Positions 24,607 to 31,634 of a stretch of DNA of 37,519 nucleotides are shown piece after piece (position 1 is the stretch's first letter; every line of letters begins with the position of its first letter). The position numbers and the translations under genes were made by a program. This DNA comes from Clostridia bacterium (GTDB lineage: Bacteria; Bacillota; Clostridia; TANB77; CAG-508), in contig JAFTFU010000160.1 in the NCBI GenBank assembly GCA_017458285.1, forward strand, positions 1 to 37,519, given 5' to 3'. The notes under the pieces were generated by a model. That model worked only from the letters and a program-made list of their open reading frames with translations. It did no database searches and had not been told where the DNA came from.

Positions 24607-25401
24607 TTATTCGACATTTACTCCTTTATTAAGTTGTTTTTGACCTAAAATATAGAAAAATATTATCTCTGCAATATACATACAAATTACAGCATACAAA
24701 ACTTGTTTTATTGTGTTTATATTAACTGTATCATTTGTATTTATTAAACTCATAATATCTGGATTTAATAATCCTAAAATTGCTATCAAGCCTAATGATA
24801 ATAGTTGATGGAATACAAAATAAAATACTAAAACTAATAATATACTTTTTGACATTTTATTTTTATTTGTTTTATGCCCAATAATAATTCCTACATAACC
24901 AGTTAAAAGTACATAAATTAATTCCAAAAATATTACTACTAACATTAATAATAAAAATTTTAAAACAGTTGTATCATATGTAGTAGCTGCAAATTCTAAC
25001 ATTGTTTTTAATTCTTGTATATTTTGTTTTGAATAGAAACATATAAATAAACATACTATTGTGACAATTGTAGTTGTAAAAATGCTTATTAATCCAACAA
25101 TTACTTTTGAAGCAAAAATGGTTTTCTTTTCTACTGGTAGAGTATGGGTTAGATATGATTCATCTTTATATACATTTTTTATAAATCTTTCAAACAATCT
25201 CATTAAACAGTTTATTAAACTACCTATCATCATAATTATTGCAATTACATATGCTGTTTTTGATAGTATACTAAAGACTATTGAATTTTCAATTGTACTT
25301 AACGCTCTTCCTATTACTGAAAATATGAACTCTAAAACATAGAATATTGCAACTAGTTTATATACCCATTTAAAATCATATATTAATAATTTACCTAACA
25401 T
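24607..25401 (-). CDS. ABC transporter permease (membrane) protein
   Basis: 264 residues with about six membrane helices: around 15-35, 45-66, 108-130, 148-170, 184-205 and 235-255. The loop FIKNVYKDESYLTHTLPVEK at about 73-92 is typical of ABC-2-type permeases paired with YtrB-like ATPases in Bacillota. It probably forms the channel half of the exporter encoded with the next gene; substrate unknown, often cell-wall-active peptides in YtrA-regulated systems. Its start overlaps the ATPase stop by 7 bp, so the two are translationally coupled. It is the last gene of the operon. Confidence 0.85.
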   Translation of the reverse strand: MLGKLLIYDFKWVYKLVAIFYVLEFIFSVIGRALSTIENSIVFSILSKTAYVIAIIMMIGSLINCLMRLFERFIKNVYKDESYLTHTLPVEKKTIFASKVIVGLISIFTTTIVTIVCLFICFYSKQNIQELKTMLEFAATTYDTTVLKFLLLMLVVIFLELIYVLLTGYVGIIIGHKTNKNKMSKSILLVLVFYFVFHQLLSLGLIAILGLLNPDIMSLINTNDTVNINTIKQVLYAVICMYIAEIIFFYILGQKQLNKGVNVE

Positions 25402-26090
25402 TTAAAATACCTCCTAAATATTTCATCTATTGATGCTTTTTCTTTATTTCTTAATTCATCTGCTGAACCGGTTACTATAATTTCTCCTTTATCAATAAAA
25501 ATTACTTCATCTAATATTCTTTCAATATCTGATATTAGGTGTGTAGATATAATAACGCTCGCTCCTTCGCAAAAATTAGATAATATAGTATCTAATATAT
25601 ACTCTCTTGTTGCAGGGTCAACTCCTCCTAATGGTTCATCTAATATGTATAGTTCAGCATTTCTACTCATAACTAGAATTAATTGAAGTTTTTCTTGCAT
25701 TCCTTTTGACATTTTTGATATTTTTGTATTAATGTCTAATTCTAAATCTTTTAATAATTTATTTGCTTTTTTTGAATCAAAATTTTTATAGAATCTCTCA
25801 AAATATTTTATTGCTTCTTTTACTGTTAATTCTCTATCTAAATATGTCCTTTCTGGTAAATATGCTATAATTTCTTTTGATTCTATTCCTGGCTTTTTTC
25901 CATTTATTAATATTTCTCCACTTGTAGGGGTTAATAAATCATTAATTAACTTTATTAATGTAGTTTTTCCTGTTCCATTTTTTCCTAAAAGTCCTATTAT
26001 TTTTCCTCTTGGAACTTTTAAGCTTATATTTTTTAGAATTTGTTTATCATCATAACTTTTGCAAAGTCTTTTACATTCTAATAATTCCAT
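25395..26090 (-). CDS. ABC transporter ATP-binding protein
   Basis: 231-residue nucleotide-binding domain. Walker A GLLGKNGTGKTT (about 33-44), Q-loop region IAYLPERTYLDREL, signature ISKMSKGMQEKL (about 131-142), Walker B LYILDEPLGGVDP (about 150-162) and switch His in VIISTHLISD (about 183). The signature is MSKGM rather than LSGGQ, common in drug or lantibiotic exporters. It energises the permease downstream. Its ATG overlaps the stop of the GntR gene by one base, so the three genes form one tight operon controlled from 26473-26522. Confidence 0.95.
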   Translation of the reverse strand: MELLECKRLCKSYDDKQILKNISLKVPRGKIIGLLGKNGTGKTTLIKLINDLLTPTSGEILINGKKPGIESKEIIAYLPERTYLDRELTVKEAIKYFERFYKNFDSKKANKLLKDLELDINTKISKMSKGMQEKLQLILVMSRNAELYILDEPLGGVDPATREYILDTILSNFCEGASVIISTHLISDIERILDEVIFIDKGEIIVTGSADELRNKEKASIDEIFRRYFKC

Positions 26091-26455
26091 TATTTGCTTC
26101 CTCCTAATTCCTGCAAGTATTTAATTGATTCCTCGTAGCTTATACCGATATTCTTCATATCATTTAAATAATTATTTACTTTTTCCTTTGCTTTTTCTTT
26201 TTTTATTTTCTCAATTAGTTTTTGATCTTTAGTTACAAATTTACCATTAGTTCTTTCTGTATATACTAAGCCTTCATTTTCTAACTCTACTAAAGCTTTT
26301 TGCATTGTATTAGGATTAACCCTTGCTGTAAGTGCTAGCTCTCTTACAGAAGGTAGTCTTTCTCCTGATTTTAGTTTTCCAGAAATTATTTCAATCCTTA
26401 TTTTTTCTACTAATTGAGCATATATTGGTCTTTCATTATCAAATATATAATCCAC
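26090..26455 (-). CDS. GntR-family regulator, YtrA subfamily
   Basis: 121 residues. Winged-helix domain: YAQLVEKIRIEIISGKLKSG, then ERLPSVRELALTARVNPNTM and ALVELENEGLVYTERTNGKF. A short helical tail follows (about 75-121), as in YtrA-type regulators of ABC exporters. The GTG at 26455 is taken as the start because AAGGAG lies 6 nt before it; ATG at 26473 or 26494 would lie inside the operator and has no ribosome site. The perfect palindrome in the promoter suggests autorepression, relieved by the exporter's substrate or by envelope stress. Confidence 0.88.
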   Translation of the reverse strand: MDYIFDNERPIYAQLVEKIRIEIISGKLKSGERLPSVRELALTARVNPNTMQKALVELENEGLVYTERTNGKFVTKDQKLIEKIKKEKAKEKVNNYLNDMKNIGISYEESIKYLQELGGSK

Positions 26456-26472
26456 TTTTTTCTCCTTTTTCA

Positions 26473-26522
26473 TTGTATTACTTGCATAATACAATAATAC
26501 TATATTTTTTTCTCATTGTCAA
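26473..26522 (-). promoter_or_regulatory. Promoter and palindromic operator of the GntR-ABC operon
   Basis: Minus strand: -35 TTGACA (26517-26522), 17-bp spacer, -10 TATTAT (26494-26499). Just downstream sits the perfect inverted repeat TTGTATTA-N6-TAATACAA (26473-26494), touching the -10 and covering the start site. This is where a YtrA-type repressor would block transcription. Confidence 0.85.
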
Positions 26523-26527
26523 TACAT

Positions 26528-26560
26528 TAAAAAAAGATTAGTTATATTTCAAACTAATCT
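26528..26560 (-). terminator. Terminator of the hexapeptide acyltransferase gene
   Basis: AGATTAGTT/AACTAATCT stem (26535-26560) followed on the minus strand by a T7 run. It sits 5 bp after the acyltransferase stop and directly upstream of the GntR promoter, insulating that operon. Confidence 0.88.
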
Positions 26561-26564
26561 ACAA

Positions 26565-27815
26565 TTATCTAGAACTTGTTATCAATTCTCCTTCTTTAGT
26601 ATTCCTTCTTACATATTTATCTGGTATAACTTTTGTGCCATCAGCTAAAACTAGATCTGGTGCAATTATAACAAATCCAGGTGTTGATATTTCACAAAGT
26701 ATTCCATTTTCATCTTCCTTAAGTTTTCTACCTTCATAATTAATTTCATGACCTGTTGTTTGTAATGTTACATTATCTCCTATTTTTACCCTATCTCCAA
26801 TTGTTATATTACCAGCTAAGGTTGAAGAATTTCCAATTGTTACGTCATTTCCAATCTTTACTGTTCCTATGCAATCTACAAAAATGTCATCTCCAACTAC
26901 TAAATTATCTCCATGTAATGGGAAAAGTGCATCTAATATTTCTTTTCTACGTCTTATTGATATGTTTCCACTGTTATATTCTGAACATAGTTTATGTGAT
27001 AATTCATATATTTTGGCTATAGTAGGCTCTAAAGTGTTGTATTTTTCATACTTTAATGCCTTTATATATTCTTCAAAATTTCCGTTAATCCCAAGTTTTT
27101 CTAGATGTTCTATTATCTGTTGAATTTCATCATCTGTTCTAATTCCTTCTTTTCCTGGTTTTTTTACAGTTGTTTCATAGTTTTCTGGTATTTCTTTTAT
27201 TTCTTTACATGGGTCACCAACACATATACTGTTAGCTTTTAAGCTAGAGTTAGTAACTATATGGCTTCCCATTCCAATTACACTTCTTTCTCCTACTAGA
27301 GTTCCATTATCCAAAGTAACATTAGCACCAATCCATGTATCCTCTCCAACAATTATTTTTCCAAGTTGCATATCTTTAGAGTTTTGAGGCTCTTTAGGTC
27401 CAAACTCAACATTTGATGCTACAAATACATATTCTTTTAAATGAACTAGTGAGTATGGATTGAAATGAACTCTTGCATTAATATAATTATATCCATCTAA
27501 ATCTACTAAACCAATAATTGCAAATAGTCCATCACCACCTCCAAAAATTTGTCCATGACCTGGGAATAATTTATCAAGTATTTCGTTCTTTTCTTTCTTA
27601 TATCGTTCTATTTTTGTGGGATCCTTAGCTGTACTTATTAATCCTGATAACTTAGTAAACTCAAGACAATATTCTTTTGATAGTTTTAATAATTGTTGAT
27701 ATGTTTCATCTTTTGCATTAAAGTTTTGTCCTCTATACATTTTTTCTATTTCTGTCATATTTCCTCTTATTCCTAGTTCTCTTAAATGTTTTATTTTTTC
27801 TTCAACTGTTAACAT
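26565..27815 (-). CDS. Duplicated left-handed beta-helix (hexapeptide) acyltransferase
   Basis: 416 residues made of two copies of one plan. Each begins with a helical cap (KHLRELGIRGNMTEIEKMY at about 9-27 and EHLEKLGINGNFEEYIKAL at about 237-255) and has LDKLFPGHG or LDALFPLHG. Each then runs into hexapeptide repeats (IVGEDTWIGANVTLDNGTLV; VKIGNDVTIGNSSTLAGNIT). This is the maltose/galactoside O-acetyltransferase layout (NodL/LacA) in tandem. Both halves keep H-rich catalytic-type positions (RVHFNPYSL; QTTGHEINYEG). Likely O-acetylates a sugar or serves in coat or capsule modification. It could act as an intramolecular pair, since the usual enzyme is a trimer of single units. Confidence 0.8.
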   Translation of the reverse strand: MLTVEEKIKHLRELGIRGNMTEIEKMYRGQNFNAKDETYQQLLKLSKEYCLEFTKLSGLISTAKDPTKIERYKKEKNEILDKLFPGHGQIFGGGDGLFAIIGLVDLDGYNYINARVHFNPYSLVHLKEYVFVASNVEFGPKEPQNSKDMQLGKIIVGEDTWIGANVTLDNGTLVGERSVIGMGSHIVTNSSLKANSICVGDPCKEIKEIPENYETTVKKPGKEGIRTDDEIQQIIEHLEKLGINGNFEEYIKALKYEKYNTLEPTIAKIYELSHKLCSEYNSGNISIRRRKEILDALFPLHGDNLVVGDDIFVDCIGTVKIGNDVTIGNSSTLAGNITIGDRVKIGDNVTLQTTGHEINYEGRKLKEDENGILCEISTPGFVIIAPDLVLADGTKVIPDKYVRRNTKEGELITSSR

Positions 27816-27907
27816 AATTATTCATCTCAAACTTATCATTATTTATTATTTTCTCAAATTTGCTACTTAAGTTGTTAAATAGACACCATATTTATTCATA
27901 ATATTTC

Positions 27908-28111
27908 TTACTTCTTATTTTTCCTAATTACATTATAAAATACTAGTAATACTAACCAAGCTATAAATCCCACTTTAAATCCTACTTTCCAAAAATTTGT
28001 ATATCCTAATTTAAAAATTAAATCAAGTATTTTAATTACTGCTGTACTAATTAATGTTAAACTTATTAATAATATTATTTCTAAAATTACATATCTAATT
28101 ATTTTATTCAT
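27908..28111 (-). CDS. Small two-helix membrane protein
   Basis: 67 residues with two membrane spans (about 8-30 and 44-62) and a basic C-terminal VIRKNKK. AGAAGGG lies about 9 nt before the ATG. No family recognised. It stands between the acyltransferase and a GNAT gene on the same strand with short gaps, so it may share their transcript. Confidence 0.6.
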   Translation of the reverse strand: MNKIIRYVILEIILLISLTLISTAVIKILDLIFKLGYTNFWKVGFKVGFIAWLVLLVFYNVIRKNKK

Positions 28112-28150
28112 TTTATTTTTTCCCTTCTTGTATAATTCTTATTTAATCAA

Positions 28151-28726
28151 TTACAAATCATATGTATAAAAAACTTCATCATACTTCACACCAAATTTAT
28201 ATAATGGTTGCACATATTCATCCAACTTTCCTCCCCATTTTTCATAGACTTTACGTGCTTTGATATTGTCTTTTAAAACTCCTATAACAAATTTTTTTGC
28301 TCCATTTTCTTTTGCCCATTTTATAAAAATATCTTTCAATTTTTTTCCAATTCCAATGCCTTGATATTCTGGTTTTATATATAAAGCTACTAAATCTGCA
28401 AAACCTTTTCCTTCATAATACTCATACGTAGATTTAATTGTTCCATAGATTGCACCGACAATTATTCCATTATCTTCTGCTACATAACACATCTTTGTAT
28501 TATCATTATAATAATCATTTGAAAAAGTTTCAATTTTCTTATACGCATTTTTTTCTTTGTCAATAAATACTTCCTCTGGAAATATATGCTTATATGCACT
28601 ACGCCAAACTGAATTTATATGTTGTATATATTGCGTAGCATCTTTTGGATTCACTTTACGGATTAAAATATTACTACTATTTTTATTTAAAATTTCTCTA
28701 TTTTCTTCTAAATATTTATCTTCCAT
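28151..28726 (-). CDS. GNAT-family N-acetyltransferase
   Basis: 191 residues. ILIRKVNPKDATQYIQHINS opens the fold, MCYVAEDNGIIVGAIYGTIK at about 99-118 covers strands 2-4, and LVALYIKPEYQGIGIGKKL (about 133-151) holds the acetyl-CoA loop QGIGIGK. FVIGVLKDNIKARKVYEKWG is the conserved end with Asn and Tyr, the latter a likely general acid. Acceptor unknown. GGTG lies 8 nt before the ATG. Unlike the island GNATs it has no junction upstream and belongs to the chromosomal backbone. Confidence 0.92.
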   Translation of the reverse strand: MEDKYLEENREILNKNSSNILIRKVNPKDATQYIQHINSVWRSAYKHIFPEEVFIDKEKNAYKKIETFSNDYYNDNTKMCYVAEDNGIIVGAIYGTIKSTYEYYEGKGFADLVALYIKPEYQGIGIGKKLKDIFIKWAKENGAKKFVIGVLKDNIKARKVYEKWGGKLDEYVQPLYKFGVKYDEVFYTYDL

Positions 28727-28836
28727 AATATAATCACCTTTTTTCTTAATTAGTTGAAGTTTTTACAATATTTTGTTTTTTTAATTAATTTAAAATTTAT
28801 AATTCTATATTTCTGATTTAAGTATATAAACTTTTT

Positions 28837-29295
28837 TTAAAATTTATATTCATTTCTATCGGCTCTTTCGTCAAACTTCCTATCAAAATCTTTATTTTTA
28901 AAGAACCAGTCTGTTTTGCTATCTTTTGGATTTACTTTTTGAGCTTTGTCTGCAATTAAATCAATTAATGTTATAACAGAAATTAAAATTCCTACAACAT
29001 CTACTACAAGATTTGTTACATTATCCATAGATATAGTAGAAAATCTATTTAATATATCCATTCCGAAAAAATAACCATAAGCTATAACATATAAAAATCC
29101 TGCAAATAGTTTTCTTCTTACAATTAACATTAATATAAATAATGTTACAAATAATAGTATTATTTCATATGTTAAGTTCCATGTTGTTACTCCTACTAAA
29201 TCTATATTCATTTGAGTTGTTACAGCAACTACTATTCTTAATAGCCAAAACATGAATCCAAAAATTACTAATATTAAACTTGAAAATCTTGCCAT
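28837..29295 (-). CDS. Four-helix membrane protein, function unknown
   Basis: 152 residues with about four membrane segments (around 5-25, 38-56, 63-82 and 97-118) and a charged C-terminal tail (NPKDSKTDWFFKNKDFDRKF) facing the cytoplasm. The start at 29295 follows AAAGGGG; an upstream TTG overlaps that site. No family recognised. It lies after the terminator of the ruvX operon and 110 bp before the GNAT gene. Confidence 0.7.
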   Translation of the reverse strand: MARFSSLILVIFGFMFWLLRIVVAVTTQMNIDLVGVTTWNLTYEIILLFVTLFILMLIVRRKLFAGFLYVIAYGYFFGMDILNRFSTISMDNVTNLVVDVVGILISVITLIDLIADKAQKVNPKDSKTDWFFKNKDFDRKFDERADRNEYKF

Positions 29296-29384
29296 CTTTC
29301 TTTCCCCTTTCAAAATTAAAAATATTTTTTATTTGCATAACTTTACTAAGATTTTTAATTTTCTTTTCATGCTATGTATTAACT

Positions 29385-29428
29385 AAAAAAGCATATATCA
29401 GAAATTGTAAAATTTCCAATATATACTT
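29385..29428 (-). terminator. Intrinsic terminator of the long ireB-ruvX operon
   Basis: Minus strand: AAGTATATAT-TGGAAATT pairs with AATTTCTG-ATATATGCTT around a TTAC loop, with a GU pair and a small internal mismatch, followed by TTTTTT. It sits 14 bp after the stop of the DUF1292 gene. Confidence 0.88.
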
Positions 29429-29441
29429 TCAACTTCTGTAA

Positions 29442-29738
29442 TTAGTTTTCATCGATGAAATCAAATTCATCTTTAAATTTTTCTTTAAAAATTTCAAATA
29501 CTTTATTTAAAATTTCTTCATCATCAACACCAACATAAGATTCTTCGTCTGATTCTTCATCAATGTCTTCTACTTTTAGTATTACAACTTCTCCGTCTTC
29601 TTCTGTGTTTTCTTCAGCTATTGGAAGTAAAACTACATATTCTTCATTGTCTAATTCTACTAAATCTAAAAATTCAAATTGTACCTCATTTCCGTCTTCA
29701 TCATTTAAAACTATTATGTTATCAAATTCTTCTTCCAT
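29442..29738 (-). CDS. DUF1292 family protein (YrzB-like)
   Basis: 98 residues, very acidic, with the family's hallmark start NIIVLNDEDGNEVQFEFLDL and then DNEEYVVLLPIAEEN and EVVILKVEDIDEE. Function unknown. In Bacillota it follows ireB and ruvX in a conserved order, and it does here: 46 bp after ruvX and ahead of the terminator. The genes of this trio are kept together widely, which suggests a housekeeping role. Confidence 0.92.
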   Translation of the reverse strand: MEEEFDNIIVLNDEDGNEVQFEFLDLVELDNEEYVVLLPIAEENTEEDGEVVILKVEDIDEESDEESYVGVDDEEILNKVFEIFKEKFKDEFDFIDEN

Positions 29739-29784
29739 ATCTTTTCTCCTTTCAATTTTTATTATAATACACTATTTTTCTTTA

Positions 29785-30213
29785 TTAGTCAACAGATTTT
29801 TTTATTAATTTTAAATATGTTTCTAAAATATATACCGCAGATATAGTATCTACTATATTCCTTTTTTTATTCTTTTTGACATCTAAAAAATTCATTGTTT
29901 TGTGTGCGGCAACTGTTGTTAATCTTTCATCAATAGTTTGTATTTTTATTTTGTTATATTTGCATTTTAATTTATGTATAAATTTTTCGGTTTTTTCAGC
30001 TCTTTCAGATTTTGTTCCATTCATGTTTAATGGCATTCCTACTACAAAAGTGTCTATTTCATATTCACTTAATATTTCATCAAGTCTTCTTAATATAACT
30101 CTGTCGCTTCCACTATTATGAATAGTTTCTAGTCCTTGAACTGTTATATTTAAACTATCTGTTATGGCAATTCCTGTTCTGGAATCACCATAATCTATTC
30201 CTAACATTCTCAT
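29785..30213 (-). CDS. ruvX: RuvX/YqgF Holliday-junction resolvase-like nuclease
   Basis: 142 residues, RNase H-like fold. Acidic active-site residues are visible: Asp in MLGIDYGDSRTGIA (about 6), Glu in QTIDERLTTVAA (about 99), and Asp in NIVDTISAVYIL (about 124). FVVGMPLNMNG is the family's central strand. YqgF proteins act in 16S rRNA 5' processing and on nucleic-acid junctions. It starts one base after the ireB stop and precedes the DUF1292 gene, the usual Bacillota order. Confidence 0.95.
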   Translation of the reverse strand: MRMLGIDYGDSRTGIAITDSLNITVQGLETIHNSGSDRVILRRLDEILSEYEIDTFVVGMPLNMNGTKSERAEKTEKFIHKLKCKYNKIKIQTIDERLTTVAAHKTMNFLDVKKNKKRNIVDTISAVYILETYLKLIKKSVD

Positions 30214-30214
30214 T

Positions 30215-30469
30215 TTATTTTTCTAATCCTATATAATATTTTACCATTTTTTCTAATAACTCGTCTCTTTCAATTTGCCTTATTTTGTTTCTTGCGTCAT
30301 TATGACTTGTTATATAAGTTGGGTCTCCAGATAGTATATAACCTACTATTTGGTTGATTGGGTTGTATCCCTTTTCAACTAAAGATTCATATACTTCTTT
30401 TAGAATTTCTTTTGCCATAGTATTTTCTTCTTTTTCTACTTTAAAATACATTGTTTTATCAAAATCCAT
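30215..30469 (-). CDS. ireB: IreB family regulatory phosphoprotein (UPF0297)
   Basis: 84 residues. Seen: [20 protein letters not shown] and [20 protein letters not shown], which are the family signature; the latter ends in the strongly conserved SHNDARNKI. In Enterococcus IreB is a substrate of the Ser/Thr kinase IreK and controls cephalosporin resistance. Length fits (about 85-90). It is 11 bp after the GAF/GGDEF-like gene and one base before ruvX. Confidence 0.95.
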   Translation of the reverse strand: MDFDKTMYFKVEKEENTMAKEILKEVYESLVEKGYNPINQIVGYILSGDPTYITSHNDARNKIRQIERDELLEKMVKYYIGLEK

Positions 30470-30479
30470 GCTTAACCTC

Positions 30480-31613
30480 CTATATATTATTTATTTCGCT
30501 TTCGCTTTTATCTGCACTATCTATATATTCTTCTAGTTTTTTTAATAATTCTTCTAGTCCTGTTCCTTTATAATATGTAGATAGTACAAAATTTAATTTT
30601 GGTGTTGCTGCTGGTTTTTCTTTTACTTTTTTCTTTGTTTTACTAATTACAATTTTTTCTGGCTCTGTATCGTCTGTTAATCTGATCTTCATGTTTTCAA
30701 TTGCAATTTTTATGTCGTTTAGGAATTCTGCAACTCCTTCATTCTCTAATCCAGAGAACACTATTACAAATTTAGGTCCCATATATCTTACAAAAACATA
30801 TTCTTTTGATATGTTTTCTTCAACATATCTTGCAACTTCTGTAATTACCTTATTTCCCATTTCTCTTGAGAATTCTTGATTTATTTTTTCAATATTTGTT
30901 ATTCTAAACATACATACTGTAGATATTGTATATTTTTCGATTTGTTTTTTTCCTTCAGAATATAGGTATTCTGCTGAATTTAATCCAGTAAACAAATCAG
31001 TTCTTACTAGTGATTCTAATGTTCTTTGATGTACTGTTGTTTTTAATACTGTTATTATATTTTCTCTTACAATTTCAAATATTGTAGTGTCAACATTATC
31101 AAAGTCATGTGGAACTCCACTTTCTATTATCCAATATCCTATATATACATTATCTATATATAATGGGAAAAATATTGCTGATTTTGCTCTTCCAAATTCC
31201 ATTTGCTGATATGGAAGCCTTTCTTTTTCGTTATTTACGGTAACATATTTAGGAGTAGCAGTTGAAATGCTGTCTTTAAATATTTCGACTTCTTGTAGTT
31301 TTTTTAGTGCTTCCCAGTGTTTTCTATCTACATTTGAAGCTTTTATTTTATATTCTGTTCCGTCAAATACTACTATAGTTGAATATTTTATTTCGTATCT
31401 TTCGATTAAAATTTCATTTATTTTTTCTATCTTTTGGTCAACTGTGCTTACTTCACCTATTGTGTTCATAAAATCTTGTAAAACATTTAAGTTTACAACT
31501 TTTTGGCTTAAATTATTATATGACTGTAATTTTTTATATATTGAGACATTGTATATAACCAAAGATACTACCACTATAACTAGTACTATTATTATTACCA
31601 TTGTCATTATCAA
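30480..31613 (-). CDS. Membrane-anchored GAF protein with degenerate GGDEF domain
   Basis: 377 residues. One membrane helix at about 4-23 ([17 protein letters not shown]), a coil, a GAF-like sensor (about 45-190, with [20 protein letters not shown]), and a GGDEF-fold domain (about 200-310) opening with [13 protein letters not shown]. The catalytic loop reads [12 protein letters not shown], so the GGDEF signature is replaced by GPKFV and diguanylate cyclase activity is not expected. It may bind c-di-GMP or nucleotides as a sensor. A TTG at 31613 sits 7 nt after AGGAGG and is a good start; ATG at 31607 is the alternative. It shares the operon with the TadZ-like gene. Confidence 0.8.
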   Translation of the reverse strand: MIMTMVIIIVLVIVVVSLVIYNVSIYKKLQSYNNLSQKVVNLNVLQDFMNTIGEVSTVDQKIEKINEILIERYEIKYSTIVVFDGTEYKIKASNVDRKHWEALKKLQEVEIFKDSISTATPKYVTVNNEKERLPYQQMEFGRAKSAIFFPLYIDNVYIGYWIIESGVPHDFDNVDTTIFEIVRENIITVLKTTVHQRTLESLVRTDLFTGLNSAEYLYSEGKKQIEKYTISTVCMFRITNIEKINQEFSREMGNKVITEVARYVEENISKEYVFVRYMGPKFVIVFSGLENEGVAEFLNDIKIAIENMKIRLTDDTEPEKIVISKTKKKVKEKPAATPKLNFVLSTYYKGTGLEELLKKLEEYIDSADKSESEINNI

Positions 31614-31634
31614 CTTCGTTCCTCCTATTCTATT

